From NCBI RefSeq assembly GCF_000024265.1, contig NC_013204.1, positions 2,608,501-2,672,500 of the forward strand: a DNA stretch of 64,000 nt, read 5' to 3'. Numbering within the stretch: position 1 is the stretch's first letter; every line of letters begins with the position of its first letter. Of this stretch, positions 54,184 through 64,000 are shown one piece after another. The translations under genes and the position numbers were made by a program. The DNA is from Eggerthella lenta DSM 2243 (GTDB lineage Bacteria > Actinomycetota > Coriobacteriia > Coriobacteriales > Eggerthellaceae). The notes below the pieces were generated by a model that ran no database searches, was not told the origin of the DNA, and was given only the letters and a program-made list of their open reading frames with translations.

Positions 54184-54333
54184 GGGCGCGAAACGGCACC
54201 CATGACAATCTCGAGGAGGCAAACGGACGACGAAGCATCCGGGAGATTTTCACCACCTGGGCCTTTGCGCGTCATCGAAGCGATGCCGCCGCCGAATGCG
54301 CTCGCACATCGTCATGGGTGCCGTTTCGCGCCC
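54184..54333. repeat. long inverted repeat with perfect 23-bp arms
   Basis: Arms 54184-54206 and 54311-54333 (GGGCGCGAAACGGCACCCAT and onward) are perfectly complementary, with a 104-nt interior. It occupies the 350-nt gene-free gap between the isoprenoid operon end and the Ser/Gly-rich protein. Placement and interior size resemble elements A and B, but the arm sequence differs. Confidence 0.8.
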
Positions 54334-54389
54334 AGATCGTCGGAAGCCACCCGACGAAATCCACCCGCCCTCGGACCGCCAGCGCCCGC

Positions 54390-55940
54390 CTACACCACTA
54401 CGAGCAGGCCGAGCAGCACGACGGCGATGCCGCTCATGAGGTTGACGGCATCGTTCGTGACCCAGGCGTAGCCGGACACGAGCGCGGCCTGGGCCCCGCA
54501 CGGCGGCGTTTCCACAAGCCCTCCCTCAGCGTCGTTCGGACAGCGGTACTTCGCTTGCATGACCACGCCCAGCACGCTGTCCACGAGCGAGCCCACGACG
54601 CCGCACGCGATGATGAAGAAGAACGCGTCGGGCCCGGTGGGAATCGCGTAGCCGAACGCATGGAACAGCAGCATGGCCAGAAACGCCGAGGTTACGGCTC
54701 CCACCACGGTGGCCGCGAGACCCAACGGGCTCACGCCGCCCGAAAGCCCGCGCTGCATGGGCTCGCGCGTGAGGATGTTCACCGGCGGCCGGCGGCTGTA
54801 CACGCCCACCTCCGACGCCCACGTGTCGGCCGTGCTGGCCGCCAGAGCGCCGGACGCCAGAAGCAGCAGCCACGGCTCCCCCGTCGCCGTATACGCCAGC
54901 GCGCACGCGAGGAACGGCACGCTGTTCGCCAGCACCTGCCGCAACGTACGCGGGCCGCTGTGCTTACGCGAAGCGGGCGCCCCGCCGTTCCGCTTGACCG
55001 CCGAAAGCGCCATCAGCTTCGACGCGACGTTCGAGCTGCCGAAGAACCACATGAGCAGCAGCCACAGCGGCCACCCGCCGATAGCGAACGCGAGCGTGCC
55101 CACCGCCACGGCGCCGAGGCCGCCGGCCACGGTGAGCAGCCGCAGCCGAAACGACGCGAGCGCCACCGCGCCCGACAGCAGCAATCCCGCGAGCGCGGGC
55201 GTGTAGGCGGCTGCGGGCAGGAACAGCACCGCGTACAGCGCCGACACGCCCAGCGGCACGAACAGGTTGTCGAGCCCCTCCACCGAGAACGCCTCGATGG
55301 CAGCGGCGACCGCGGCCAGCAGGGCCGCGGCCAGAAGCGACGCCGCGAGCGAGCCCAGCGGGGCGAACGCGCCGCCCGGCGCGCCCAGGATGCCGCCCGC
55401 ACCGAAAGGCGGCGGCGCCATCAGCACGACGGCGCAGGAAGCGAAGCTCACCGCCAGCATGGTCGCGCTTCCCACCAGCGTCTTCCCGCAGCATCCCACC
55501 AGCACGCGTCGTCCGAACCGCTTGCCCAGCACAGCTGCGAACCCGTCGCCGAACGCCATACAGAAGAAGCCGAGCGCGCCCACGTACGGCGTGCCGATAC
55601 CGAACGAGAACAGCGCGAGCGCCGTCAGCGACACCGCGTAGTACACCGTGCCCGGCGTGTCCTCGCCGCCGTCGCGTCCCATGAACGACAGCTTCTGCCG
55701 ACGGTACGCAAACGCGTTCACAAGGATGAACGCAGCAGGAAGCGCCGCCGCCCACAGAGGCGAATCGAAGAACCGGGCCGCGATGAGCCACCAGCCGCCC
55801 AACGCGATATGCACGAACTTGCGGGTTGCCTCCGACGACGCGCCACGCCGCGCGGCCAGGCTGGACGCTCCCAGCACCGCCAGTACGTACGCGAGCGAGA
55901 CGCCCAAGCCGATCAGGTTCTCCATCACGTCGCCCATCAT
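54390..55940 (-). CDS. fusion of prenol kinase (VTE5/SEC59-like) and DUF92 prenyl-phosphate kinase (VTE6-like)
   Basis: A 516-residue protein with ~14 membrane helices. The N-terminal half (SSEATRKFVHIALGGWWLIA, GGEDTPGTVYYAVSLTALAL, GFFCMAFGDGFAAVLGKRFG) has the CTP-dependent dolichol/phytol kinase signature. The C-terminal half (VANSVPFLACALAYTATG-type region, ASTADTWASEVGVYSRRPPV, GLSGGVSPLGLAATVVGA, GSLVDSVLGVVMQAKYRCP) is DUF92, the phytyl-phosphate kinase family. Together they would turn a prenol into a prenyl diphosphate. ATGA overlap with the synthase gene supports a joint isoprenoid pathway. Substrate unproven. Confidence 0.85.
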   Translation of the reverse strand: MMGDVMENLIGLGVSLAYVLAVLGASSLAARRGASSEATRKFVHIALGGWWLIAARFFDSPLWAAALPAAFILVNAFAYRRQKLSFMGRDGGEDTPGTVYYAVSLTALALFSFGIGTPYVGALGFFCMAFGDGFAAVLGKRFGRRVLVGCCGKTLVGSATMLAVSFASCAVVLMAPPPFGAGGILGAPGGAFAPLGSLAASLLAAALLAAVAAAIEAFSVEGLDNLFVPLGVSALYAVLFLPAAAYTPALAGLLLSGAVALASFRLRLLTVAGGLGAVAVGTLAFAIGGWPLWLLLMWFFGSSNVASKLMALSAVKRNGGAPASRKHSGPRTLRQVLANSVPFLACALAYTATGEPWLLLLASGALAASTADTWASEVGVYSRRPPVNILTREPMQRGLSGGVSPLGLAATVVGAVTSAFLAMLLFHAFGYAIPTGPDAFFFIIACGVVGSLVDSVLGVVMQAKYRCPNDAEGGLVETPPCGAQAALVSGYAWVTNDAVNLMSGIAVVLLGLLVVV

Positions 55941-56815
55941 CGCTTCCCTTCCTCGAGCGCCGCCAGCGCTTCGTCCACCAACTCGCGCGCCGTTGCCTTT
56001 GACACGACGACGCGATGCTCGAAGCAACGGTAGCCGTCGGCGCGCACCTCGTCCAAGATGCCGCGGTACAGGTACAGCGACGACAGCGTGGGAAGCCGGC
56101 TGTCGTCGTCCAGCTCGATCACGTCGCGCTCCATGGGGCGGTACAACTCCTCCGAGCGGTGCGCCACCGTCTCCCAAGCGTTGCGGAACGCCTCGTCCAC
56201 CGCGTGCGCGCGCAGGCGCTCCGGCGCGTACGACGCCGCCTCCAGCACCTCCGCGGGCAGGTAGACGCGCCCGTTCTCCAAGTCCTCGCCCACGTCGCGC
56301 AGGATGTTGGTCAGCTGCATGGCCACGCCCAGCGCCACCGCGCTGTCGCGCAAACCGTCGTCCACCGGAGAAGCGGCGTGCAGGATGGGCAGCAGCATGA
56401 GCCCCACCGACCCGGCCACGTAGTAGCCGTATTCCTCCAGGTCGCCCATCGTTTCCGGCTGACGGAACGACAGGTCGCGACGCTGTCCTTCCAGCATGTC
56501 GAAGAAGGGCTGCGCGTCCAGGTCGAACGACGAGCATACCGCGTCGAGCGCGCGCCACAACGGAGCGTCGACCACGGTGCCTGCGAAGAACCGCGCAAGG
56601 TCGTCCTGCACCTGCTCGAGCTTCGCCGCGCTGGCGTCGCGGTCGACGCAGTCGTCGGCCAAGCGGCAGAACGCGTACAGCGCGTACACGCTCTGGCGCT
56701 TGCAAGCGGGCAGCAGCGAGAACGCTCGGTAGAAGCTATGCGAGTTGCGCCTGATCACGTCCTCGCACCACGCGAAATCGTCCGCGCGCTCTTCAAAGAG
56801 GCTACAGGCGGTCAT
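55937..56815 (-). CDS. crtB: squalene/phytoene synthase
   Basis: A 292-residue trans-isoprenyl head-to-head synthase. First Asp-rich motif YAFCRLADDCVDRD at ~47-60, second NILRDVGEDLENGRVYLP near 175, and SFYRAFSLLP near the N-terminus. It condenses two farnesyl or geranylgeranyl diphosphates into dehydrosqualene, squalene or phytoene. It is embedded between the desaturase upstream (14-nt overlap) and the prenol-kinase fusion downstream (4-nt overlap). Substrate chain length cannot be read from sequence. Confidence 0.93.
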   Translation of the reverse strand: MTACSLFEERADDFAWCEDVIRRNSHSFYRAFSLLPACKRQSVYALYAFCRLADDCVDRDASAAKLEQVQDDLARFFAGTVVDAPLWRALDAVCSSFDLDAQPFFDMLEGQRRDLSFRQPETMGDLEEYGYYVAGSVGLMLLPILHAASPVDDGLRDSAVALGVAMQLTNILRDVGEDLENGRVYLPAEVLEAASYAPERLRAHAVDEAFRNAWETVAHRSEELYRPMERDVIELDDDSRLPTLSSLYLYRGILDEVRADGYRCFEHRVVVSKATARELVDEALAALEEGKR

Positions 56816-58295
56816 CGCGCATCAGCTCCTCTGCCGCCAGCTTCGCGCTGAGCAGCACGATGGGCACGCCCGCGCCCGGATGGACGCTGCTGCCGCAGAA
56901 GTACAGGCGGCTGCAGTCGGTCGCCTTGTTGTGCGGCCGCCAGTAGTTGCTCTGCCCGAGCGTCGGCCGCAAGCCGAACGTCGCGCCGTCGTAGGCGTTG
57001 AACCGCTCGGCGAAATCGAGCGGCGTGTAGGCGCGCTCGAACACGATATGGTCGCGCACGTCCTCGTACACCGTCTCGCGCTCCATGAGGTCGAGCACCC
57101 GGTCGCGATACTCGGCCACCTCCGCGTCCGACCAGCGGGGCGATGCGGGCGACAGCGGCGGGACCGGCACCAGCACGTACAAGGTCGAACAGCCCTCAGG
57201 CGCAAGCGAGCGGTCCAGCGACGAAGGCGCGTAGCAGTAGAACGACGGATCGTCGGGAAAGCGCGCGTCGTCGAAGATGTCGTCGATGTTGCGCTCGAAG
57301 TCGGAGGCGAAGCGGATGGAATGCACCGCATCGGAGGGATAACGCTTGTCCAGGCCCAGGTACAGGATGAAGCACGAGCAAGAGTACTCCATCTCCTCGA
57401 TCTTCTGCGGCGTGTACTTGCCGCGCGCGTCGGCCTCGTCGACGAGCTGGGTGATGGCGTACGGGAAGTCGGCGTCGCACACCACGTAGTCGGCGTAATG
57501 CACCGCGCCTCCCGCCTCGACGCCGCAGGCGCAGCCGTTCTCCACCACGATGCGCTCCACCGGCGTGGACGTGCGCAGCTCGCCGCCTTGCTCGAGGAAC
57601 AGCCGGCCCATAGCCTGCGCCATCGCGTACATGCCGCCCTTCATGAACCACACGCCGTACAGCAGCTCGATCATAGGGATGATCATGTACAGCGAGGGGC
57701 CTTCGAACGGCGAGATGCCGATATAGAGCGTTTGGAACGCGAGCGCCTTGCGCAGCCGGTCGTCCTTCACATGATGCGCGACCGACGAGTACGCGTCGCC
57801 GAGCGTGTGCAAGCGCAGACCGGCTACCAAGCTTTTCGGGTTGTAGAAATCGATCGGTTTGCGAAACGAGCGTTGCAGGAAGTTGTCCTTCGCGATGAGG
57901 TAGCGCTTGTACAGCAGCGCCAGGTACTCGAAGTAACCCTGCGCGTCTTTCTCCCCGACGGCCTCCACGGCGGCGGTCATAGAGGCGAGATCGTTCGATA
58001 AGCGCAGACGGTCGCCGGGGCCGAAGGAGATGTCCATGAGCGGTTCGACCTTCTCCATGGGGATGTAGTCGTCGGCATTGCGGCCGCACGTTTCGAACAC
58101 CTCGCGGTACAGCTCGGGCATCATGACGATGGTGGGACCCACGTCGAACGTGAACCCTTCCTCGCGGATCTGGTTCATCTTGCCGCCCACAAGCGGCTCC
58201 TTCTCGAAGAGCGTCACCTCGTATCCGGCATGCTGCAAGCGCGCAGCCGCCGCCAAACCGGCAACGCCGGCACCGATCACGATAACCCGTTTCAT
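56802..58295 (-). CDS. phytoene/dehydrosqualene desaturase (CrtI/CrtN type)
   Basis: A 497-residue FAD-dependent desaturase: VIVIGAGVAGLAAAARLQHA at the N-terminus, EKEPLVGGKMNQI, GFTFDVGPTIVMMP, and the C-terminal GSSVHPGAGVPIVLLSAKLA. It introduces conjugated double bonds into the C30 or C40 hydrocarbon made by the next gene. The ATG at 58295 follows GAAGGAG. It is the first gene of the three-gene operon. A C30 route would give staphyloxanthin-like pigments, a C40 route lycopene-like ones. Confidence 0.92.
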   Translation of the reverse strand: MKRVIVIGAGVAGLAAAARLQHAGYEVTLFEKEPLVGGKMNQIREEGFTFDVGPTIVMMPELYREVFETCGRNADDYIPMEKVEPLMDISFGPGDRLRLSNDLASMTAAVEAVGEKDAQGYFEYLALLYKRYLIAKDNFLQRSFRKPIDFYNPKSLVAGLRLHTLGDAYSSVAHHVKDDRLRKALAFQTLYIGISPFEGPSLYMIIPMIELLYGVWFMKGGMYAMAQAMGRLFLEQGGELRTSTPVERIVVENGCACGVEAGGAVHYADYVVCDADFPYAITQLVDEADARGKYTPQKIEEMEYSCSCFILYLGLDKRYPSDAVHSIRFASDFERNIDDIFDDARFPDDPSFYCYAPSSLDRSLAPEGCSTLYVLVPVPPLSPASPRWSDAEVAEYRDRVLDLMERETVYEDVRDHIVFERAYTPLDFAERFNAYDGATFGLRPTLGQSNYWRPHNKATDCSRLYFCGSSVHPGAGVPIVLLSAKLAAEELMRDDRL

Positions 58296-58411
58296 GCAAC
58301 TCCTTCGGTGGAACCCGATACGCTGTCCGGTCATTGTATGGCTCGCGTATCGGCCTTCCGAAGCGGAAAAGTCATCGTGATCTAACCCGTTAGAGCCTCG
58401 TCATACCCGCG

Positions 58412-58846
58412 TTAGATTGCAGGAAGGGACGGCAAGCCGGGTTCCCCGGCCAGATCGGCAAGCGTGACGCCGTCGACGTAGCGCTCGATGACCTCGTCGA
58501 GGCCGGCCCAGAAACGCACGGTAGTGCATTCGCCCGCTCGCGGGCAGGCCATCCCCTCTTGCAAATCAAGGCACGCCACCGGGGCCGTGGAGCCTTCCAC
58601 CGCGCGCAGCACGTCGCCCGCCCTGATAGCGGCCGGCTCCTGTGCCAGCGCGTAGCCGCCGCCCTTGCCGCGCACGCTGCGAAGCAACCCTGCCTGCACG
58701 AGCGGACGAGCCAGCTGCTCGAGGTACTTGAGCGAGATGTCCTCGCGCTCCGACACCTCGCGCAGGGCAACCTTACCCTCCGCTCCCGCTTGCGCCACGC
58801 ACACCATGAGCCGCAGCGCATAACGGCCCTTCGTCGATACGAGCAT
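58412..58846 (-). CDS. Rrf2-family regulator, likely SUF operon repressor
   Basis: A 144-residue protein: the winged helix MLVSTKGRYALRLMVCVAQA, LREVSEREDISLKYLEQLAR, then GKGGGYALAQEP, the Rrf2 signature. Three cysteines (CLDLQEGMACPRAGEC) are spaced as in IscR/SufR Fe-S sensors. It is divergent from sufCBDS, with two direct repeats in the shared promoter region. It should repress suf when its cluster is loaded. The ATG at 58846 was preferred to an upstream GTG because the family starts at MLVSTKGRYAL. Confidence 0.9.
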   Translation of the reverse strand: MLVSTKGRYALRLMVCVAQAGAEGKVALREVSEREDISLKYLEQLARPLVQAGLLRSVRGKGGGYALAQEPAAIRAGDVLRAVEGSTAPVACLDLQEGMACPRAGECTTVRFWAGLDEVIERYVDGVTLADLAGEPGLPSLPAI

Positions 58847-58981
58847 CTCGATCACCCTTCCTTTCCGTTTCGCGCCGCACACGATGGCGATCTCGCGCGG
58901 CAGTCCCGCGTCCCTCCATGCGAACGTATCGCGTGAAGCAGTCGTTCGCACCGGAAGGCCGCCGACCGCTCTCCGTAAATT

Positions 58982-59057
58982 CTAGCAAACTTGTATGTTT
59001 AAGTCTTGACAATATCCCGTTTGCCACTATCTTAATCCTAGCAAAACTATATGATTA
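58982..59057 (+). promoter_or_regulatory. suf promoter with two candidate Rrf2 operators
   Basis: TTGACA (59006-59011), 16 bp and TATCTT (59028-59033) form the promoter. Two direct repeats, CTAGCAAACTTGTATGTTT at 58982-59000 and CTAGCAAAACTATATGATTA at 59038-59057, flank it 56 bp apart. They are AT-rich islands in a GC-rich genome and the best candidates for regulator binding. Confidence 0.7.
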
Positions 59058-59073
59058 ATGAAAGGCACCTCAC

Positions 59074-59868
59074 ATGACGATCACGACGCGCGATTCGCTC
59101 CTCACCATCCGCGGGCTTTCCGCCTCGGTTGACGAAACCCCCATCCTGCACGATATCGATCTCGCCGTGGGCCCCGGCGAGACCCACGTCATCATGGGCC
59201 CGAACGGCGCGGGCAAATCCACGCTCGGCCACGTGGTCATGGGAGATGCCGCCTACCGCATGGACGGCGGCTCCGTCGAGTTCGACGGCCGCGACATCAC
59301 CGACCTCTCCCCCGACAAGCGCTCGCGCGCGGGGCTGTTCCTGAGCTTCCAGGCGCCCGTTGAAATCCCCGGTGTGCCCCTGTCAAGCTTCCTGCGCGCA
59401 ACCGTCGCCGGCCGCGACGGCAAAGAGCTCAAGGGCAAGCAGTTCAAGAAGCACGTGCGCACCCTGGCCGACGAGCTGGACATGGATCCGTCGTATCTCG
59501 ACCGCGAGCTGGGCGTGGGCTTCTCGGGCGGCGAAAAGAAGAAGCTGGAGATGCTGCAGCTGCTGTTACTGGAACCGAAGCTGGCCATCCTCGACGAGAC
59601 GGACTCGGGCCTCGACGTGGACGCGCTGGGCGTGGTGTCGCGCGGCATCGACGCGTACCGTCGCGCCACGGGCGGCGCGCTGGTCGTCATCACCCACAAC
59701 ACGCGCATCCTCGAGCACGTCGACGTCGACCGCGTGCACGTCATGGTGCGCGGCCGCATGGTGGCCGAGGGCGACTCCTCGCTCATCGAATCGATCAACG
59801 AGCAGGGCTTCGAGCAGTTCGAGCAAGCCGGTGCGGAAGCGGCGCGCGAACCCGTCGCCGCGCTATAG
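59074..59868 (+). CDS. sufC: SUF Fe-S assembly ATPase SufC
   Basis: A 264-residue ABC ATPase: Walker A GPNGAGKSTLGHVVMG, signature GVGFSGGEKKKLEMLQ, Walker B KLAILDETDSGLDVDAL and the His switch VVITHNTRILEH. Unlike transporters, SufC works on the SufB-SufD scaffold in the cytosol. The Walker B has ETDSG where most SufC have EIDSG. First gene of the operon; sufB follows after 9 nt. Confidence 0.96.
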   Translation: MTITTRDSLLTIRGLSASVDETPILHDIDLAVGPGETHVIMGPNGAGKSTLGHVVMGDAAYRMDGGSVEFDGRDITDLSPDKRSRAGLFLSFQAPVEIPGVPLSSFLRATVAGRDGKELKGKQFKKHVRTLADELDMDPSYLDRELGVGFSGGEKKKLEMLQLLLLEPKLAILDETDSGLDVDALGVVSRGIDAYRRATGGALVVITHNTRILEHVDVDRVHVMVRGRMVAEGDSSLIESINEQGFEQFEQAGAEAAREPVAAL

Positions 59869-59877
59869 GAGGCACGC

Positions 59878-61292
<1,415 letters not shown>

Positions 61293-61293
<1 letters not shown>

Positions 61294-62738
61294 TGGGAAC
61301 CCTCACGATAGAACACGCGAACGCGATGCCCGCCCCCACCTGGCATCGCCTGCACGTCAACGACGTGGACATAGAGCTGCCGAGCGGCCTTGCAGCCGCC
61401 CAGCAGGTGGAAGTGTCGTGCGAGGAAGGGCTGCAGGGAGAGGTTGGGGCGTTCGATCGCGCGCTCTCCAGCCTTTCCGTGGCCGCAGACTGCCTCCACC
61501 CCTTCATGGCCGCGCAGGGGCTTCGGGATCAACCCGCCGCATGCGCGGCCGATCATGAGCCCTCCCCGGTCGAACCCGCAAGCGCCCCGACATCGGCTGC
61601 ACACCAGGTCGACGACCAAGCAACCCTCGCTGCAGCCATGGAAGGCGGGGCGGCTGCGCATCAGATTGACGACCAATCGACTCTCCCTGCAGCCATGGAG
61701 GATGGGACGGCCGCGGAGGGCGGAGCCGCCTCAGAGGAGGGTGCTGCCATGGAGGGGCTCGACGCTCCCGCGCTCTCAGCCTACCAGCTTCAGGCGCTCG
61801 AGAACCGCTACCTCTCCCCTGCCGACGTCTTCACCACCGGCATGGGCGACGAAGCGCGCGAATACCTCGAGTTCGTGGCGGGCGAGCCTGTCGTGCTGGC
61901 CACGCGCCCTGACGAGCGCACCTGCGCAACAGTGCGCGTCGAAGGCGTGGACGGCGCGGCCAACGCGGCCGCCGTCGACGTCGTGGCCGCTCCGGGCTCG
62001 TCGCTGTCGCTGGCCGTCGCGCTCGATTCGCCCGCGCCGGGCGCGGGCGTCGTGGGCGTGCGACTGCGCGTGTTCGCCGGCGCCGATGCGCGGGTGGACG
62101 TCGCCGTCACGCAGACGCTCGACGACGGATGGATCGCGCTCGACGATGCGGGCATCGTGCTCGACGAGCGCGCCCTCGTGCAGGTGCGCCACACCGTGCT
62201 GGGCGCGGGCCGCGCGTACACGGGGCTCGACGCCGACCTGCGCGGCGACGACGCGCGCCTCGACATCGACACGCGCTACCTGGGGCATGCCTCCCAGCAG
62301 CGCGACTTCAACTACGTCGCGCACCAGCGAGGACGGCGCACCGTGTGCAACCTCGACGCGAACGGCGTGCTGGCGGGCGAATCGGAGAAGACGCTGCGCG
62401 GCACCATCGAGCTCGTGCACGGCTGCAAGGGTTCCGTCGGCTCCGAGCAGGAGACGGTGCTGCTTGCCGACGAGCGCGTGGCGAACCGCACCGTGCCCGT
62501 CATCCTCTGCGACGAGGACGACGTGGCCGGCAACCACGGCGCCACCATCGGCCATGTGCGTCCCGAGCAGCTGTTCTACCTGGCCAGCCGCGGTATCTCG
62601 CCGGACGACGCCGAGCGCCTGTTCATCACCGCCTCCTTCGAGGAAGCGGCCATCAACGCGCCCGACCAGCGCACCCTCGCATCCGTAGCCCGCCTCGCCG
62701 CCGCCCGCGGCATCGAGATCGAGGAGGCCGTCGCATGA
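61293..62738 (+). CDS. sufD: SufD with a duplicated low-complexity linker
   Basis: A 481-residue protein. The C-terminal two thirds form the SufD beta-helix (ARLDIDTRYLGHASQQRDFN, GTIELVHGCKGSVGSEQETV, DEDDVAGNHGATIGHVRPEQ, YLASRGISPDDAERLFITAS). Near the N-terminus APTWHRLHVND is conserved. Residues ~85-155 are an Ala/Glu-rich linker containing two tandem 19-residue units (AAHQVDDQATLAAAMEGGA and AAHQIDDQSTLPAAMEDGT). The duplication is unusual for SufD. It partners SufB in the scaffold. Confidence 0.93.
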
Positions 62739-64000
62739 GCACCCCAACCACATGGCCGGAAGGCGACGTCCGGGAGCAACGCCGCACGCGAACGGCCGAC
62801 CCGGGCGTCCCCGGGAGCGTCCCCGAAAGCAACCCCCTCGCAATCGACATAGCCGCGAACCCCTACAAGCAGGACTTCCCCCTGCTGGCGGCCAACCCCG
62901 GCCTCGCCTTCCTCGACAGCGCAGCCACGGCCCAGCGCCCTGCCGTCGCCCTCGACGCGCAGCGCCGCTTCTACGAGAAGATGAACGCGAACGCCCTGCG
63001 CGGCCTTTATCGCCTGTCGGTGGACGCCACCGAGGCCATCGACGAGGCCCGCGCCCACGTCGCGCGCTTCATCGGCGCCGCCGATGCGCGCGAGGTCGTG
63101 TTCTGCCGCAACGCCAGCGAGGCCCTGAACCTCGTGGCGAAAGCGTTCGCTCCCACCGTGCTGGAGCCCGGCGACGAGGTATGCATCACCATCATGGAGC
63201 ACCACTCGAACCTCATCCCCTGGCAGCAGGCGTGCCGCGCGGCGGGCGCGCGCCTCGTGTACCTGTTCCCCGACGAGGACGGCGTAATCGGCGAGGAGGA
63301 GCTGGACGCGAAGATCGGACCGCGCACCAAGATCGTCGCGGCCGCCCACGTGTCGAACGTCCTCGGCATCGAGAACCCCATCGAGGCCATGGCCGAGCGC
63401 GTGCATGCGCACGACGGCTTCATGGTGGTTGACGGCGCGCAATCGGTGCCGCACCTGCCCGTCGACGTGCGGAAGCTCGGCTGTGACTTCTTCGCGTTCT
63501 CAGCGCACAAGGCGCTGGGGCCCTTCGGCGTGGGCGTGCTGTGGGGCAAGCTCGACCTGCTGGAGGCCATGCCGCCGTTCCTCACGGGCGGCGAGATGAT
63601 CTCGTCGGTCACGCAGGAAGGGGCCGTGTGGGCGCCCGTGCCCGAGAAGTTCGAGGCCGGCACGCAGGACGCCGCCGGCATCGTGGCGACGGCCGCCGCG
63701 CTGGGCTACCTCGAGGGCATCGGCTGGGACGCGTTGCAGGCGCGCGAGCAAGCGCTCGTGCGCGCCGCCATGGAACGTCTGGCGGCGCTGCCCTACATCC
63801 GCATCATCGGCCACCCCGACCCGGCGCAGCACCACGGCGCCATCAGCTTCGAGGTGGACGGCATCCACCCGCACGACGTGGCCAGCATCCTCGACGAGCA
63901 CGACGTGGCCATCCGCGCCGGGCACCATTGCGCCCAGCCGCTGCTGGCGTGGCAGGGCGTGGAGTCGTGCTGCCGCGCGTCGCTGGCGTTCTACAACGAC
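62735..64000 (+). CDS. sufS: cysteine desulfurase SufS (3' end cut by window)
   Basis: At least 422 codons are visible. The start overlaps sufD by 4 nt (ATGA). After a ~35-residue extension the class V aminotransferase fold begins (YKQDFPLLAANPGLAFLDSA). PLP contacts are TIMEHHSNLIPW and VDGAQSVPHLP, the PLP lysine is in FFAFSAHKALGPFGVG, and the catalytic Cys is in RAGHHCAQPLL. It releases sulfur from cysteine for the SufBCD scaffold. SufU is expected just beyond the window. Confidence 0.95.
   Translation, partial: MSTPTTWPEGDVREQRRTRTADPGVPGSVPESNPLAIDIAANPYKQDFPLLAANPGLAFLDSAATAQRPAVALDAQRRFYEKMNANALRGLYRLSVDATEAIDEARAHVARFIGAADAREVVFCRNASEALNLVAKAFAPTVLEPGDEVCITIMEHHSNLIPWQQACRAAGARLVYLFPDEDGVIGEEELDAKIGPRTKIVAAAHVSNVLGIENPIEAMAERVHAHDGFMVVDGAQSVPHLPVDVRKLGCDFFAFSAHKALGPFGVGVLWGKLDLLEAMPPFLTGGEMISSVTQEGAVWAPVPEKFEAGTQDAAGIVATAAALGYLEGIGWDALQAREQALVRAAMERLAALPYIRIIGHPDPAQHHGAISFEVDGIHPHDVASILDEHDVAIRAGHHCAQPLLAWQGVESCCRASLAFYND

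Overview
The window is 64 kb of GC-rich, densely coded chromosome. Codon use and gene content point to a human-gut Coriobacteriia, most likely Eggerthella or a close relative. Supporting signs are LuxR regulators with large membrane domains next to Tat-exported flavoprotein reductases, a selenocysteine formate dehydrogenase, an Actinobacteria-like SUF operon and CIRCE control of clpC. The species assignment is inference from recognised families; no database was searched.

Region 1 (1-24.7 kb) is ordinary chromosome. It holds the start of an EF-G-like GTPase, a sigma/anti-sigma pair, a ModD/NadC-like enzyme, a small hydrophobic peptide with a structured mRNA, an amidohydrolase (MtaD-like), Mrp, tRNA-Ala and a solute-binding/GGDEF/EAL receptor. 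A minus-strand housekeeping block follows: U32 peptidase family, cysS, ispF, ispD, cysE, clpC, lysS, greA and tatA. LysRS carries an extra Trbp111-like tRNA-binding domain.

Region 2 (24.7-34.5 kb) is an accessory island. It has lower GC patches, a lipoprotein, a frameshifted IS110 transposase, a fresh IS1249-type insertion with perfect ends and target duplication, tRNA-Pro, an IS256 element, a HicB-like antitoxin, small proteins, and what looks like the wreck of a type II CRISPR-Cas locus. The wreck consists of the first ~50 codons of cas9, one 36-nt repeat, and a second near-complementary copy that could be the tracrRNA anti-repeat.

Region 3 (34.6-54 kb) starts with fdhB-fdhA. FdhA is a UGA/Sec protein with a visible SECIS hairpin, and FdhB is a NuoF-C-terminus/NfnB-like flavoprotein. 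Then come a WYL regulator, L-lactate dehydrogenase, a SpoU methyltransferase, a patatin, a LuxR regulator divergent from a Tat flavoprotein reductase broken by an in-frame TAG, a HipBA module with three operators, TatD and TcdA.

Region 4 (54-64 kb) holds a three-gene isoprenoid operon: phytoene/squalene synthase, phytoene desaturase, and a predicted prenol kinase fused to a prenyl-phosphate kinase. The sufCBDS operon follows, with a divergent Rrf2 regulator.

Scattered between genes are several long inverted repeats with 20-28 bp arms. Two of them, at 14.1 and 43.6 kb, share the same arm sequence and look like a dispersed repeat family.
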